Of a DNA stretch of 64,000 nt, positions 1-12,092 are shown in pieces; the stretch's first letter is position 1; the number at the start of each line of letters is the position of its first letter. The notes below the pieces were generated by a model. It saw nothing but the letters and a program-made list of their open reading frames with translations. It was not told the DNA's origin and made no database searches. Source of the stretch: Celoporthe dispersa (lineage: Eukaryota; Ascomycota; Sordariomycetes; Diaporthales; Cryphonectriaceae). The DNA lies in assembly GCA_016584495.1 (NCBI GenBank), contig WAID01000003.1, forward strand, positions 2,976,001 to 3,040,000. The letters run 5' to 3'. Both the position numbers and the translations under genes were made by a program.

Positions 1-1480
1 ATGGCTTCGAAAGTCTCACGATTCCTGGCTCTGGCCTCGGCCATACCAGCCATCAGCGCCGGCGCAATCACAATCCCACGGGATGCCGACGCAGGCACAG
101 GCCCAGGCTTCCTTTCTTTCCCAATAAGGAGAGGTGGTTCGACCAAGACGCTCTCAGGCCGTCAAGCCACAGCAAGTCTGATCAACGAGGCGGACACAAG
201 TTACCTGATCGAATGTAAGCCAACCAAAGCCGCCCGTCATCACCACCACCACCAGAGCCTTCTCCTTCCCATATTCACACGCTGCATTTTTTCTCTTCCC
301 AAACCCGCCTTGCTGACCACTAATTGACTCCGCCTCGCAGTGACCTTTGGCTCCGACGCACAGGCCGTCAAGGTCGCCATCGACACCGGCTCCGACGAGC
401 TGTTTGTGGACCCCGACTGCGATGAGAGCGACTTCACCACAGACGAGCAGCAGGAGTGCGAGGCCGACGGCACCTACACCCCCTCGACCTCGACAACCTC
501 AGAATCCACCGGCGAGAAGAGCGAGATCGTCTACGGGTCCGGCGCCGTGGACATCGCCTACTTCATCGACTCGATCGGCATCCCCGGTGCAAGCCAGAAC
601 CTGACGAGCGTGCAATTCGGCAAGGCGACCGAGTCGGAGGACCTGAACGAGGGGATCCTGGGCCTGGGGTTCGGCAAGGGCGTCAACCTCAACTACAGCA
701 ACTTTGTCGACGCCCTGGAGGAGCAGGGGCTGACCAACACCAAGGCCTTCTCGGTCGCCCTCGGCACCAGCGACACCGCCGGCGGCACCATCGTCTTCGG
801 CGGTGTCGACACCAAGAAGTTCTCGGGCTCGCTGGCCTCCCTGGACATCGCCAGCCCGGCCAGCGGCGACATCCAGCGCTACGCCGTGGCCATGAGCAGC
901 ATCAGCTACAAGGACAGCAGCGGCACCTCCAAGTACTCCGGCACGTCGCTCTCCGAGGTCGTCCTCGACACGGGGTCCTCGCTGTGCGAGCTGCCGACGG
1001 CCGTCATCGAGGCCATGGCCGACGACTTTGACGCCCAGGAGGACGAGTCGTCGGGCCTGCTCGTCGTGGACTGCGACAACGCCTCGTCCTCGGGCACCCT
1101 CGAGTTCGCCTTCGACGGCGTCACCATCAGCGTGCCCATGAGCGACTTTTGTGCTGCAGGACGGCACCGTCTGCGTCCTGGGCGCCATGGCCCTCGAGAG
1201 CGGCACGGGCATCGACGCCCTGCTGGGCGACTCGTTCTTGCGCAACGCCTACGTCGTCTTCGACCAGACCAACATGAAGATCAGCATGGCCCAGTACACA
1301 AGCTGCGGCACCAACGTCCAGGCCATCGCCACCGGCTCCTCCGGCGCCAGCTCCTTCACCGGCGAGTGCGCGTCGACCTCGACTTCCTCGTCGAGTAGCG
1401 CGGGCGACGTGAACCGGCCTGCGGGTGCGGCGGTCCTGGCTCTTGTGGGTGGGTTGGCCGCGCTGGTCGGGCTGCTCTAG
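1..1480 (+). CDS. GPI-anchored yapsin-type aspartic peptidase (A1), frameshifted
   Basis: Pepsin-family endopeptidase of the secretory pathway, expected at the plasma membrane or wall. Exon 1 is 1-214 and exon 2 is 341-1480; the 126-nt intron has GTAAGC and CGCAG ends, and the junction gives YLIELTFGSDAQ. Residues 1-22 form a signal peptide, followed by a pro-region. The two catalytic motifs are DTGSDELFV (Asp86) and VVLDTGSSL (Asp281). The C-terminus is Ser/Thr-rich and ends in a hydrophobic tail with no charge (GAAVLALVGGLAALVGLL), typical of a GPI-attachment signal. The frame breaks at the TTTT run at 1147-1150: upstream ends at SVPMSDF, and downstream resumes with VLQDGTVCVLGA if one T is ignored, giving about 450 aa. 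Both parts align with one peptidase fold, so a sequence error is likelier than a pseudogene. The ATG is the first base of the window, so an earlier start cannot be excluded. Confidence 0.85.
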
Positions 1481-2748
1481 AGAGATACACCAGACAGGCG
1501 TTGGATATCTTGGGGGTATATATAATCTGTATTTATGGGGCCGGCTGAGGGAAAGCAGCTTCCACATGAGAATTACGAGCCTATTTTATGAATCTATACG
1601 GGAGGCGGTTTTGGCATGAAGCCTTTTGTCTTTTTCTTTTCATGGCGTCGCTGCATCGAGTCGAGTCGCATTGTGGGCCCTGCTAGAATAGGGATAGAAG
1701 CAATACCCGTGTGGATGACACATACGGACTTGGAAAGAATAACAAGTCACGATTCGTTCAACGTTCGTCTTTTCCTCTATGATGCCAAAGGAGGAGGCAG
1801 AAGGTTGTGTGATCCGATCAGTCAGCACCTTATGCAAGTCATCCCCCGGCCCACCACCCATACTTAGTCCCCCAAACTCAACGAGCCAGCTACGTACACA
1901 AATCCCAGGAGCTGCTTATCCGTGCCCATTGTAATATCACGCCATGTCACAGAATATGAATGCTCACTCGTCAAGAAATCCGGACCTCACCCCTGCCCAC
2001 CAGCAGAACCCTGGGAGCTGAACGAACCATCTCTCTCGCAGGGAACACAATCCGTGCGTCAAGGGACGTCATGTTCTAATAACCATGGCGCCACAGGCCA
2101 AAGAGAGAAAAGGCGGGAAGAAAGAAGGGAAAAGCAAGTGCCGAGATTGAGGAGCTGCCGCGGGTCTGCCGGTTGGGTCTTCGTCCTTGGGTTACCATGA
2201 TTTTGTGTACGTGCGTGCGATCTTGATCTTTTCTTGTTGCACATGAGAGAGAGACGAGTCGAGGAGCAGGAGGACTGAATTGACCAGCCCTCATGCTAAA
2301 GAGATTGCGGGAGTTGAGGTGAAGCGGGGCGGCATCCCTCCTTGCGATACTAGATTGTTCTGCCCAAGTGGTAGAAAGGAGAGACGTTTATAAAAAGAGA
2401 AAAAATGTAATATTGATTCAATCGAATACGCGCAATGGTATCATCTGTGGTCTCGTACCGTCTCCCTGTGCTCCCTATCAGTCACTTCAACCCCTAGTGT
2501 CTCGTCCGAGAATTACCCTGCTAATCAAGATGGGCCGACACAGCCGGCATAACCGACTCAACCGTGGTGCCAAAATGGTCCTTCGAAAGCTCTCCCCTCA
2601 GACCCCAGGCCCGAGGGGGGGAGTGATGAGACGAGAAGAGAAGCGCTAATCATCAAGTCTCGGCGACATCATCCTCTTCAACAATCGGTGCACCCTGCTC
2701 TCTGAACAGGCCTGGCCTGACCGCAGGCTCATGCAGCCACCTTTCCCA
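1481..2748. other. Intergenic, no gene seen
   Basis: Convergent spacer between the aspartic peptidase and the Pmp3-family gene; it should hold both 3' ends. Short ORFs here lack domain features, and I see no repeat or RNA gene. Confidence 0.6.
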
Positions 2749-3255
2749 CTACTGCATGGTGCCGTACTGTCCCTGGGGCGGGCCGACGGGCTCAGCGGCG
2801 GCGTGCTTGTGACCGCCCGTCTGGACACGCTCGCTGTAGATACCAGGGGCGCGGTCGTAGGCACGAGCAGCCTCTTGGCGGGAGTAGTAGACGTAGATGA
2901 TATAGAAGGCGTGGATGTGGCCGGGAATGTAGCTGTTCGTTTTGTTCGGTTCAGGTCAGCCGCTGGCTCTGCTGTGTGGAGGAGGGGGGGGAAGGAAGGG
3001 GAGAAAAAGACAAAAGAGAGGCAGGTCAAGGAGTGGGAAATAGGGGGATGAGAGCTTACCCTAGCAGCGTCAGGCCGATGTTGATCAGGACATCTGCACC
3101 GCAGCCGGCGACGATGACCACGCCGACGGGAGGGACTGTGGAAGACAGGTTAGCAAGAGCTGTGGCGATCAGACGGGTGTGGATGGGTGGACAGAAGGAG
3201 GCATACAGAGGAGGGTGATGAGGATGAGTAGGATGAGGCTGCACACGTTGGCCAT
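2749..3255 (-). CDS. Pmp3/UPF0057 family small membrane protein
   Basis: Member of the Pmp3/Sna/RCI2 proteolipids, two-helix membrane peptides tied to membrane potential and salt tolerance. Exons on the minus strand are 3255-3207, 3135-3060 and 2932-2749, summing to 309 nt (102 aa). Introns of 71 and 127 nt have GTATGC..CACAG and GTAAGC..ACAG ends, and all phases match. Helix 1 is CSLILLILITLLFPPVGVV, which holds the family FPPVGV motif. Helix 2 starts in the conserved stretch INIGLTLLGYIPGHIHAFYI, split by intron 2. Yeast Pmp3 is about 55 aa, so this is a long-tailed version: the last 45 residues are hydrophilic (RQEAARAYDRAPG, then HAAAEPVGPPQGQYGTMQ), like Sna2/Sna3-type members. The gene is missed by single-frame ORF searching because every exon is short. 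The family call is firm, the exact role is inferred. Confidence 0.9.
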
Positions 3256-6200
3256 GGCTGCTTGGTGTGTCTGGCTCTGTCTCGATGGGGTGTGTGTGTG
3301 TGTGTATTGTGGGTTTGTGTACGCTGAGGTGATCGTATGATGCTTTGTCTGGCGACTGATGGATGAACAAGATCGAAAAGAGCTGGCGTCTTGGCAGAGC
3401 TGGCGTGGCTTGAGCTTTTGTACCCTTGGGCCAACTACTCAAGTAACCGAGCGAGAGAGCAGCAAGAGAGGCGCAGCAGCGGAAAGCTTGGCCAGGGAAA
3501 ACAAGCTGGAGGGAACCCGGCAGGGCTATTCGCGCCCAAGCAAGGTTCCAGGGAAGGCGCCCCACTTACGTCACCGACCTCGCGAAGCTTGGCTGGTGCC
3601 GCGTTGCTCAGAGGTGCGGGCGATGTGGGGAACAGCGGGTAGGTACGGAGTACAGCACTTGCCGTACAACCAGTAGTGCATAGTACAGCATTGATACTTT
3701 GGTACTATGGCAAAAATGGGATGGGCACGCTCCTGCGCCTTGATGACACAGTCTTGATGACTTGGGAACATCCTGGGCCTTTCAACCCTCCACCATAAGA
3801 ACATGGTAGGAATAGGATCTTTGTTTTTCTCCTCATGTTGACTTCCGGACGCACTGGACTGTCCTGGCTTTCTACATATCAACGGATCATGGCGAATCCA
3901 CCACCCCCCCCCCAAACCTAGCTGCAGGTCAGAAAGAAGATAAACCGCCTTTGGCTGGCTACATAAATCATACCCACTTTGTCCATGAGGAGCCCGGACT
4001 AGGACGGTGCTTGGTAAACACTGACAGCATCAATTTTGCTCGGATAGCCTGAGATCAGTATCGGCTCCAGCATCCAGCATCTTGAATCGCAGTAGCTATC
4101 TAGAATCAAAGCTACTTATGCGGCCTCAGGTCAGCGCGTGAATAGCTTCAGGATGTTGGTATGCATGCTCCTTCTGACCTGTTCGTCCAGGCACACGAGC
4201 AGGCAGGCGAGCGAGGGCTCGTCTGACCGGCTCCGAGGATGCGTCGACCAGTTGTCTAGGTCGCGATGAGACGAGGGAGCTGCACAAAATTCTAGCAGTG
4301 GAACAAGCTTGGCAGCCCCTAGGACTACAATGTCGCCAGTTGAGAGTGTCTGCGCATCTCAGAGCCGTGACTTATTACACCAGGACCATCTTGCGTTTTC
4401 TTTCCCGAGTGTCGCTCGATCCAGGACATGAGGAGGCTGCCATTGTACCATGGCAAAACGCCCGACAGAGAGAAGGCATGTTATTATCAGTGAAGTCTCG
4501 GGATAATACCCAGGCTCTGGAAGACCATCATCTGATGGATATGCAAACAGTTCTAGGTCCGGGTGAGGAAAACACGATCCAGGCTTGCTCACAAGCACAG
4601 CATAAAGCCGGAGTTGGAGCAGAGCGACTTTGACGGGAGACCTGCCTTGCTCCGAGTCTGGCGAGAAGAGAGAGCGCCCATTCGAATGCGAGCATGTGCG
4701 TCTCGGGTTGGCTAAAGCCCTGAGAAAGGACGAGATCTGGCTCCCTGCAATCTCTTCTGGAATGAAACACAAACCTTGTGATGACGGCCTTACAGCCGCA
4801 CACAAGTCAGGCACTCCTTCGACTCCCGATGCTTATACTGTTCTCTTGGAATAATTACTCTCTCCACGTGCCCCCACCTCTGGGTGTCAGCAAAGGGTGA
4901 TTTTTGTCCCCACACGCACTGTCTATCATCACCAGCATACTACGTAAGTCTGGTGAAACATTGGCCTCACCGCGAGGCTTTCAGGATGCAAGAACGCACG
5001 AGCTAGAATGTTGGGGGCATCTCAGGTGATCAGCCACCTTCACAGATCTGCTATGGGCCTATCTACTTCAAGCTCTGCCACGGCTCGTGTCGGCCCTTTT
5101 CGAGTTTCCCCTCTCTCTGTCTTGGTTACGCCCTTTCTTCATCGCTTCCCTATGGCCTCGGGAGTTGTACAAGTGTCGAAACGGAATCTAGCATTGCCGG
5201 GAACTTTCCACAGTTCCTCTGTTTCCAAGCAATTCATATTATCTAAGTCTGCTGTGATCTCTAGTATCATCCTCATGTTTATGAGTTCATATGCTCAACC
5301 TAGGACACGAGGATCGAGTTGTGACGATTCTGTCACTCCCCAGAGGGCCGGCTCACACAGACACATTCAATTACACGAATCAATATCTGAGACAACATCT
5401 CGATTACTATGACAAACCATATCCTAAAAATGACACTAGAAAGAGAGTCCAGGCCCAATGAATCAGCCAATGTCAGCAGCCACTCTTGAGCATATTATGA
5501 TCACGATCGAGGACGAGAATATCCCTAGTTGCCCTTGAAAAACAGAAAACTACTAGCTTCATCTCAGCAATGGAAGACTCGTCACAACGACAAGCCAGTG
5601 AGACTCTGGCATGTGCCCTCTCCTCGAGTCTCGTTATTGGTGTTTCCCTGGACCCTGCTCGCGGCAAATCCCGCCCGGGATATGCTCAAGTCGCATACGG
5701 TACCCTAGATTCCAGGGCAAAAACAAATATTGGTAATACCATGATGGAAAGAAATGGCGCAAAGCTCAGGCATTGCATACCTGCCACGAGAAGAACATGG
5801 GGAATTCGGATATCCCCCAATTCATCCGACAGCCAGGAATTGGGCTGGCATCTGGGACGAGTTGTGAAGTACGATTTGAGCTGCGAGGCCGAATCCATAC
5901 TTGTAGCCACTAGGAATTGTAAGGACTCCAGGCTCTCCCATTATGCATATAGTTAATTAACAGAGGTCAGCGCTAGGAGGAGACGGCGTTGGAACCTACA
6001 AAATCCCAAGTAGTATTAGTGACACGTCCGAGAAACTTCGGCCACCTGTACACCACACCACATGCAAGGCAGTGTGATAAACTAGAGAGATCGTAAATCC
6101 CTCCTTCAGAATCATCCTCTCGCGTCTTCAGCTCGAGTCTTCCCGCATTCAGGTAGCTCAAAGTGCCGTCTAGGTAGTCCCGCCGGTCATTCATGCCCAA

Positions 6201-7077
6201 GGCTGATAAAGAGAGGGCTGCAACGACTCCTCGTGGCGTCCTGATTATTGGAAGCTTCCTCATGACACATAAAACTTGTCGTTGCTTTCGAGTAATTACA
6301 GCCGAACTGAGCTTGGCATCTCTCTGGGGCGTGAATGCCGTTTGCCCTCGTAGCTAGCTATCTTCACCATCACAACTGGTCAACACTCTGACACTATGGT
6401 AGGTGAACAAAATGTTGAATTTTTCCTACATGGGACATTGATGAAGCCATTAACTGTCCAGAGGTTGTTTAATAGCTCAGTCGGCATTGGGGCCATGTCG
6501 TCTGCTGGAGCAGCTTTACATGAGCCCAAGAAGCACCAGCTCAGAAGTCCTCCTCCGCTGAGGTCTGGGCTCTGGTAAACTCCCCCTCCCCCCGCCCCGG
6601 AATCGAAATGTGTAAGGATATGGTCTTTGCCATAATCGGGCCTCTATATTTCGTCTTTAACCAGAACAGTCATTCTCGGTGAGCAGAGACTTGAGACTCA
6701 GCTCTCCCGCCTCCCGCCACCCCTCACGCAACCCATATCGATGGTCAAAAGTGAGACAAGACATTCTGACCGATCAATTCCAGACTACGCTGCTCAATTC
6801 CCGAGACCCTTGTCAGGTCGGGATGATGAATGCCACACTGCTCACTTTGTGTGAAGAACCTCGAGAACAAAAGTGCGGAAATCAAGACAACGACGTAGCT
6901 TACCATGCCATGGAATGGGCATGACCAAAAGCCACATTCTTGTTGTCTCTTAACCTGCATCGTGCGGAGGATACCTTTGCCCCCGGAACTTACGAGAGAA
7001 TAACGCCAGTGGCGGGAGATCGCCGATGCACAGGAAGCTCAGGAGAGGAAATGTGAACACTGCGTAGAGGATTCGGA
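3256..7077. other. Gene-poor intergenic DNA
   Basis: About 3.8 kb between the divergent Pmp3-family and HsbA-like genes. A short GT run lies near 3291-3304 in the Pmp3-family 5' leader. ORFs of 60-150 codons occur on both strands but overlap one another, lack plausible splice partners and show no signal peptide, repeat or motif. I see no RNA gene. Confidence 0.5.
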
Positions 7078-7084
7078 TATAAAT
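7078..7084 (+). promoter_or_regulatory. TATA box of the HsbA-like gene
   Basis: TATAAAT lies 142 nt upstream of the ATG at 7226 and is followed by an A/C-rich leader, the usual layout of a highly expressed fungal secreted-protein gene. Called by motif and spacing only. Confidence 0.55.
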
Positions 7085-7225
7085 TGGCCGGTGGTTCCCA
7101 GGTTACGATGTTCTGGACGTTCAACATCACCACAGCAGCACCTTCACTTTAGGGATCCTCCCGAGAACAGACTCTACAAATCATCCAAACAAAGTTTGCC
7201 TTTACCTATCCCCCACTCATCCACA

Positions 7226-8014
7226 ATGAAGTTTTCCAAAGCGATTACAGCCTTTGGCCTCATCTCTACCGCCTGGGCTCAGACAGCCGTTGACACTATA
7301 TCAGCTGTCGCTGCGAACCTCGGAGCAGTCCTTCCAGTGGACGAGGCTGCTATCAGTATGTTCCCCCAACATCTCATCTCTTGGGAGCCGGTCTATTACC
7401 TCCAGCTTTCATCCTGAAAATTATGTCCAAATATGATCGGAGTTCTAATCATCTCCCTCATTCTCCCTCCAATATATACATACATATCAATGATTGAGCC
7501 AGAAGGCAAAAATCAATACTAACCTATCACCACTCTAGTCGCCAGCGCCAGTGCGGTCAACAACGCGGTAACCCCCGTAGCTCTCCTCGCAGCCGAGGAT
7601 GCGCTCAGCGCCAACATCACCACGATTATCTCGAGCTTGAGCGCCGCCGAGGCCCAGATCGCGGCCGCTACGGTCAACTCCGCGGGTGGCATCGCCGGCG
7701 CGGCGAGCGGGCTCACCCAGACTAGCATCACCACTCTCGCAGCAGACGTCCAGTCCATCGTCAGCGCCCTTCATGGCATTGGTGCGACCGTCACCATTGT
7801 CCACAGCATAGGTGGCAACGCCCAGGCTACTGCCGCCTCCGAGTTTGCAAGCCTTGAGGCCACCATCCAGCCGTTCGCGACACCCCTGCAGACCTATATC
7901 GCTGCTGTTCTTCAGAGTTACGTAGGTGGTGGAGTCGACATCACCGGGCTGGGGGCTGCCCAGACGGCGCTCCAGAATGCGGTTGCTAGTCTCGTTAACA
8001 TCATCGGTGCCTAA
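7226..8014 (+). CDS. HsbA-like secreted cell-surface protein
   Basis: Predicted secreted protein of 201 aa resembling hydrophobic surface-binding protein A / cell wall galactomannoprotein-type proteins, which coat the wall or recruit enzymes to hydrophobic surfaces. Exons are 7226-7355 and 7539-8014. The 183-nt intron has GTATGT and CTCTAG ends and a TACTAAC branch site near 7518. Residues 1-18 (MKFSKAITAFGLISTAWA) are a signal peptide. The mature protein has no cysteine and is strongly Ala/Ile/Thr/Val-rich, with amphipathic helices of regularly spaced small residues, as in this family. The N-terminal pattern (TAVDTISAVAANLGAV) and all-helical character support the call. No catalytic motif is visible. 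The family assignment is by composition and layout and is moderately sure. Confidence 0.65.
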
Positions 8015-9228
8015 TCCTATGATTTGATCCCGGATTGAGCTGGCTTAGGGTCGGTGACGCGGATATCTTCTGGCCGATGGTGATCTTTGTGTTATCTCGG
8101 TGTAGACTGGAAGGAACATGCAGTGATAATAACCTGGATAGTTGTTTATGTCGTTTAACTCAGCTTTCAACAGCAGTAGCAGCAGCAGCAATAAGGACAT
8201 GAGCAACACTCAACTTGTTTGCTCGTGAGCCTATCTCATTCCCAATTGTTGATGGAAGTGCATATTACCTATTTTTTCCCCCCCCGTTACGTGACTTTAT
8301 GTCCAGATACAACAGCAAATGACTTAGCTATGTATGGTTTATGTCCGTCGCTGTCCATCCGCTATTGTTGTCCCGTTGCCAGATATACATAATTAGAGTA
8401 ACAAAGTGTGCCGCAAGGGCCAAGATAGTCCGAGAATACATCACCCTGTCTTTCCCCAAGACTACAAGCCACTAACCTGGCCAGTCGCAGTAGCTCGTGA
8501 GTAGTAGCTAACATTCAGAGATGGGACCGGACTTGAGACATTAATGTGATACCAGGCTGAAGAGGAGACGGTACTAGATTGATAGACCGCAAGAACCACA
8601 CCAAGATGGTGACCTAATCACAGCCAGCACTGTCGCGTTCATGTACTGCCACTTGCTCACGTACAGCACTCTGCCTGAACACCCGACAACGATATTCAAA
8701 TATGTGCAGAGATGCAACAGTTTCCTAGTGCATGAGGCAAAGAATTCAAATTAGGTCCTGCGGGTGACTGGGACACATTTTGTGGAATCTTGTGTGAAGA
8801 GGCTATATTGAGGGCCAACGCTATCGAAGGAAAGAGGGAAGGAAAGCCGGAGGGAAAAAAGCAAGGAAAGCTGGCCAGCCTAGGCTGGCTGGAGATATCT
8901 AGGAAAGGCAGGGCGGGTGCATGTCAGACACGCAAGGGCCATTGACTCACTGGCCCTTGCACAGCATCTGGAGATGATCACTGTACCAGCTGGTCCTGTG
9001 CACCCTTCGCACCGATACTGTCCAATCAGCCTGCGGCAGTCCGATGGGAGTCTTGCCAGATCATAAACACCAGTATTATAGACCTCAGCTGTTGGTGGCG
9101 AGCAGGGCCAGCCTAGATAGCCAGAAAAAAAAAAGTGTTTTGGTATTGCCTCGTATTATAACCATTATCGGAGTTGGAGTCGACGCGCTCTGCGGTGTTT
9201 CGTCCCAGCATATTCTATGCCCTCCGTA
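8015..9228. other. Intergenic, no gene seen
   Basis: Convergent spacer between the HsbA-like gene and the small Cys protein gene. It holds a short AGC-type run near 8173-8190. A +strand ORF at 9044-9382 overlaps the small Cys gene antisense and has no coding features. Confidence 0.5.
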
Positions 9229-9651
9229 TCAACTGCCCCTCCTTCTCTGCCCCAAGTCCACCACGCATCCTTCGCTCAAGTCCCATTGTCTCGTCGTGCC
9301 ATCTAAGCAGTATTGCGGGGTGCACCTCCTCTCAGCGGCCTGCCATGGTTGTCAGTCAATTTCCCGTCCACCAGTGAAATAAAAGACATGAGTGCCTCAT
9401 GGAAAGGAAGAGTGACATGGTGTGGCCTAGGCCTGCCAGGCCGCCGGCCGGCCGGCCAGTCTTGTCACGGGTCGCGGAAGTTATTGGGGTAAAGGAAAGA
9501 AAGATGCTTACGCGCAACCGGAGGGTGTCACAACACCTAATGCGCAGTCGGCGCCGTCTTTGGCGACAACCTGGTTGTCGAAGACGGGCGTGATGACGAC
9601 GCCGGCGCTGGCGAGAGAGAAGCAGAGAGCAAGGAGAGCGATGACCTTCAT
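9229..9651 (-). CDS. Candidate small secreted cysteine protein
   Basis: Exon 1 (9651-9512) encodes a clear signal peptide (MKVIALLALCFSLASA) and the start of a mature chain with Cys36 and Cys46 (GADCALGVV, TPSGC). A good donor GTAAGC follows at 9511. Two acceptors are possible. Entry at 9328 (..CTGAGAG) gives 79 aa with three more cysteines (ARCTPQYCLDG, SEGC) and a stop at 9229, the model used here. Entry at 9340 (..ATGGCAG) gives a shorter tail, APLRGGAPRNTA, and 59 aa. The first model adds cysteines, which favours it, but leaves an odd number (five) in the mature chain. Small secreted Cys proteins of this size in fungi are often effectors or antimicrobials; no family is recognised, so no function is assigned. 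The intron (about 180 nt) holds a GGCCGGCC-rich patch. Confidence 0.5.
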
Positions 9652-10379
9652 CTTGTCGTTTGTACTGGGGTCTACTGGAAAGTATCGAATCGGTGGTGGT
9701 ATTCAGGAAGGTGTAAAAGACCAGCTTGCTTGGGTTGAAGAAGATTGGCAGACTCAAAATGATGCACAGCAACAACAGTGATGAGGATGAGGAAGAAGAC
9801 AGAAGATCGACGCCAAGAAATGAAACGAGCAGAGAGAGAAAAGCACGAGGGAAAGGAAAAAGGGCAGAGGAAGTTAGATAGGTAGGTGTTGAAATCTTGC
9901 GACAAGTCCTGTCGCGGACCTGGTCAGGGGCACGCTGGTCTCGCCGGGTTTCAGGCTTGAGAGGGAACCAAACTGTCGGCCTATCCAATGGGGTCAAAAC
10001 GTTTCGCGCTCAGGCGGCGCCAGGCTTAGCGCAATACGAGGCGCAAACCGCCCGAAGGAAGGGGAGAAAAGACGTTAGATAAGGAGAGGGTGGGAGCTGT
10101 TCAGTACACACTGTCCTACGTCAAAATTTACTTGTCACGTAAAGATGGGAATCCTCAAGTTCATGATAGTCCTATAGGCAAAATTCCATCAAATCTGTCG
10201 AGGTTGTGGTTGGAACTGAGGTGAGACGAGACCCGGCTGAGACTCGCTTAGTAAGGGGCTTTTTGTCACCCTTGTCTTGCCCCCCTGGCTTAGGAAACCC
10301 CCCCCCCGGGTGTTCAGGCCCCTGATGCCATATGGCTTGTTCAGGAAAGGAGGAGGAATATTGAAAAATACTCCTTTCA
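9652..10379. other. Upstream region of the small Cys protein
   Basis: Promoter and leader side of the small secreted protein gene. It contains C runs near 10281 and 10301. No ORF with coding features is visible. Confidence 0.45.
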
Positions 10380-11460
10380 AAATTTATTCCACATTAAGAA
10401 GGCTGAAAACTCGCACAAAGGAAGAGAAACACAGTATATACTGTAAATAATATAATAAAGACAACAAAGCAATTCAGTTAACATTTCTACTTTGTCAAAT
10501 TGTTACCTGTTTTCGAAATCATCAATACTTGTTGTGTCGAAATCCACATAAGCATAAACACTAGCAAGCACTAAACTGCATGAGTTTCGACATTATTTGA
10601 AGATTGAACAGCTTTACAATCAGTTTTACTCCTGTTATTCTGTGTATTGATTTCAGTTCTCGAAAAACACAATCAAAAGCCAGCTACAGCTATAAAGTGG
10701 AAACCATGCTCTCTGTTGCTCTTATGGATTAGGCTTGGGTTTTTCAGATTCGAAGCATAGAAGTGCTGCTGTGGAAATTCTACGACTGGCATATGGGCTA
10801 CTACTTGGATCGAGTCTGCTTTGTAGCCAAGGTTGCAGCTGAGCTACTGCTTTTATCTTACAAGAGCTAGCAGAATTGAATTGTCAAGGCTATTATTTGC
10901 TTTCTATAGTAGTGAAACCTGATATTTCTTTTAGCAGTAATCTTCAATTCCTAGTAGTGCAATATCTGTATTGATAGGACTCTTCTTCTTGCACCTACTC
11001 ATTTGCAGCGAAACATTTGCTGTCTGAGTAAAGGGCAGAGGAGTGTCTGCTCTGCGTTTTAGACAGATACAGGTCTTCTCTTCCCCCTTGAAATTGTTCA
11101 TTATATGTGTTGCTTATTACTTAATATCAAACTGACCATGCTATCTCTCATTTTTTCATGCTAATATGACTATGAAGTTTGCTGGGAGAGATGGCGAGAC
11201 TGCTGGTGAGTACGTACCAAGATCACAGCCTGGGGTGCGGTAGCTTCCGGCTACCTCCATCATATGAAATCAGCACCACAGCTTGTGATGGTCTCTGTTC
11301 ATGTATAAGTAGTTGGAATTCCTGGAGATGAAAGTGCCAGACAATATGATATAACTTTTCAACCAATAATAGCATAGAAGGATCAAGAATCAGGCACTTG
11401 AAGAGCACAGGCAAGGCATATTGGAGCATCCAGGCTGAGCTGCCAAGGTGGAAGGCACCA
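10380..11460. other. AT-rich block without genes
   Basis: Base composition changes sharply here: 10380-10680 is roughly two-thirds A+T by eye, against GC-rich neighbours, with many TA steps and no ORF above about 70 codons. This fits a decayed, possibly RIP-mutated, transposon remnant or isochore-like spacer, but no terminal repeat or recognisable transposon protein is visible. Confidence 0.45.
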
Positions 11461-11493
11461 GGAAAGGGGCCTGCCCAGGTGAAGACATGATTG

Positions 11494-11551
11494 ATTGACG
11501 ACTAAGCAGTCTTCAAGACCTCATTGACGACTCAGCGGTCCTCCAGACCTG
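11494..11551. repeat. Two-copy 29-bp tandem repeat
   Basis: Copy 1 (11494-11522) and copy 2 (11523-11551) both start ATTGACGACT and end near AGACCT, abut directly and differ at about five positions. It lies at the edge of the AT-rich block, 540 bp upstream of the rec8 ATG. Confidence 0.75.
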
Positions 11552-12092
11552 TTGGGCTTAGGGCTCTCCCAGTCGACACTGTCGTTTGAAAAAAAGAAAA
11601 GAAAGGAACCAACCCCACAGAAAGCAGTCCCCGCGAGCAGATCACAGAAGGTGTCTGTCTGCAGGAGCTCTTTCCCTTTACCAGATCTCTCCACTCCTTC
11701 TGCCTAAAGGTTTTGTCTCCCACCTGCCACTGGCAAAGTCTTCTCCTCCAAGGTGACCTCTGGACCTTTTGGGACTTGGGCCATCACTTGAATTTTTCCT
11801 TCATTCTATTGATCTTTTGTTTTCGGGACTGGACCTGTTCCAATCCCTTCCGTCTCCTACGTCTTTTCCGTTTCCTGCGCATCCTGGGACGTACTTGGCT
11901 CCGAAGCCTCGTCGGACCATCTCGCAGCCTTCCCTCCCACCTCTTGTTCGCCGACACCTCATAGGTCTAGAGGACTTCCTCGGGACCGTTGCAGGTCTTC
12001 CATCGTTCGCGACACAGAGGCATAGTGCCACGATCAAGAGTTTTCCCTTGAGCTGGTCGTCACGCAGATCCGCGTGCCCTACGGCTGTCAAG
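11552..12092. other. rec8 promoter and 5' leader
   Basis: T- and C-rich tracts typical of fungal promoters and leaders (11760-11960) end at the rec8 ATG. ORFs here are open by composition only. Confidence 0.5.

Noticed and set aside
1141..1165. Programmed +1 frameshift or micro-intron in the aspartic peptidase
   Set aside because: The only GT..AG pair at the break is 9 nt, far too short to splice, and no known shift-prone codon pair is present. A single extra T in a T run is simpler.
10380..11460. Intact transposon in the AT-rich block
   Set aside because: No terminal repeats, target duplications or transposase or reverse-transcriptase motifs are visible.
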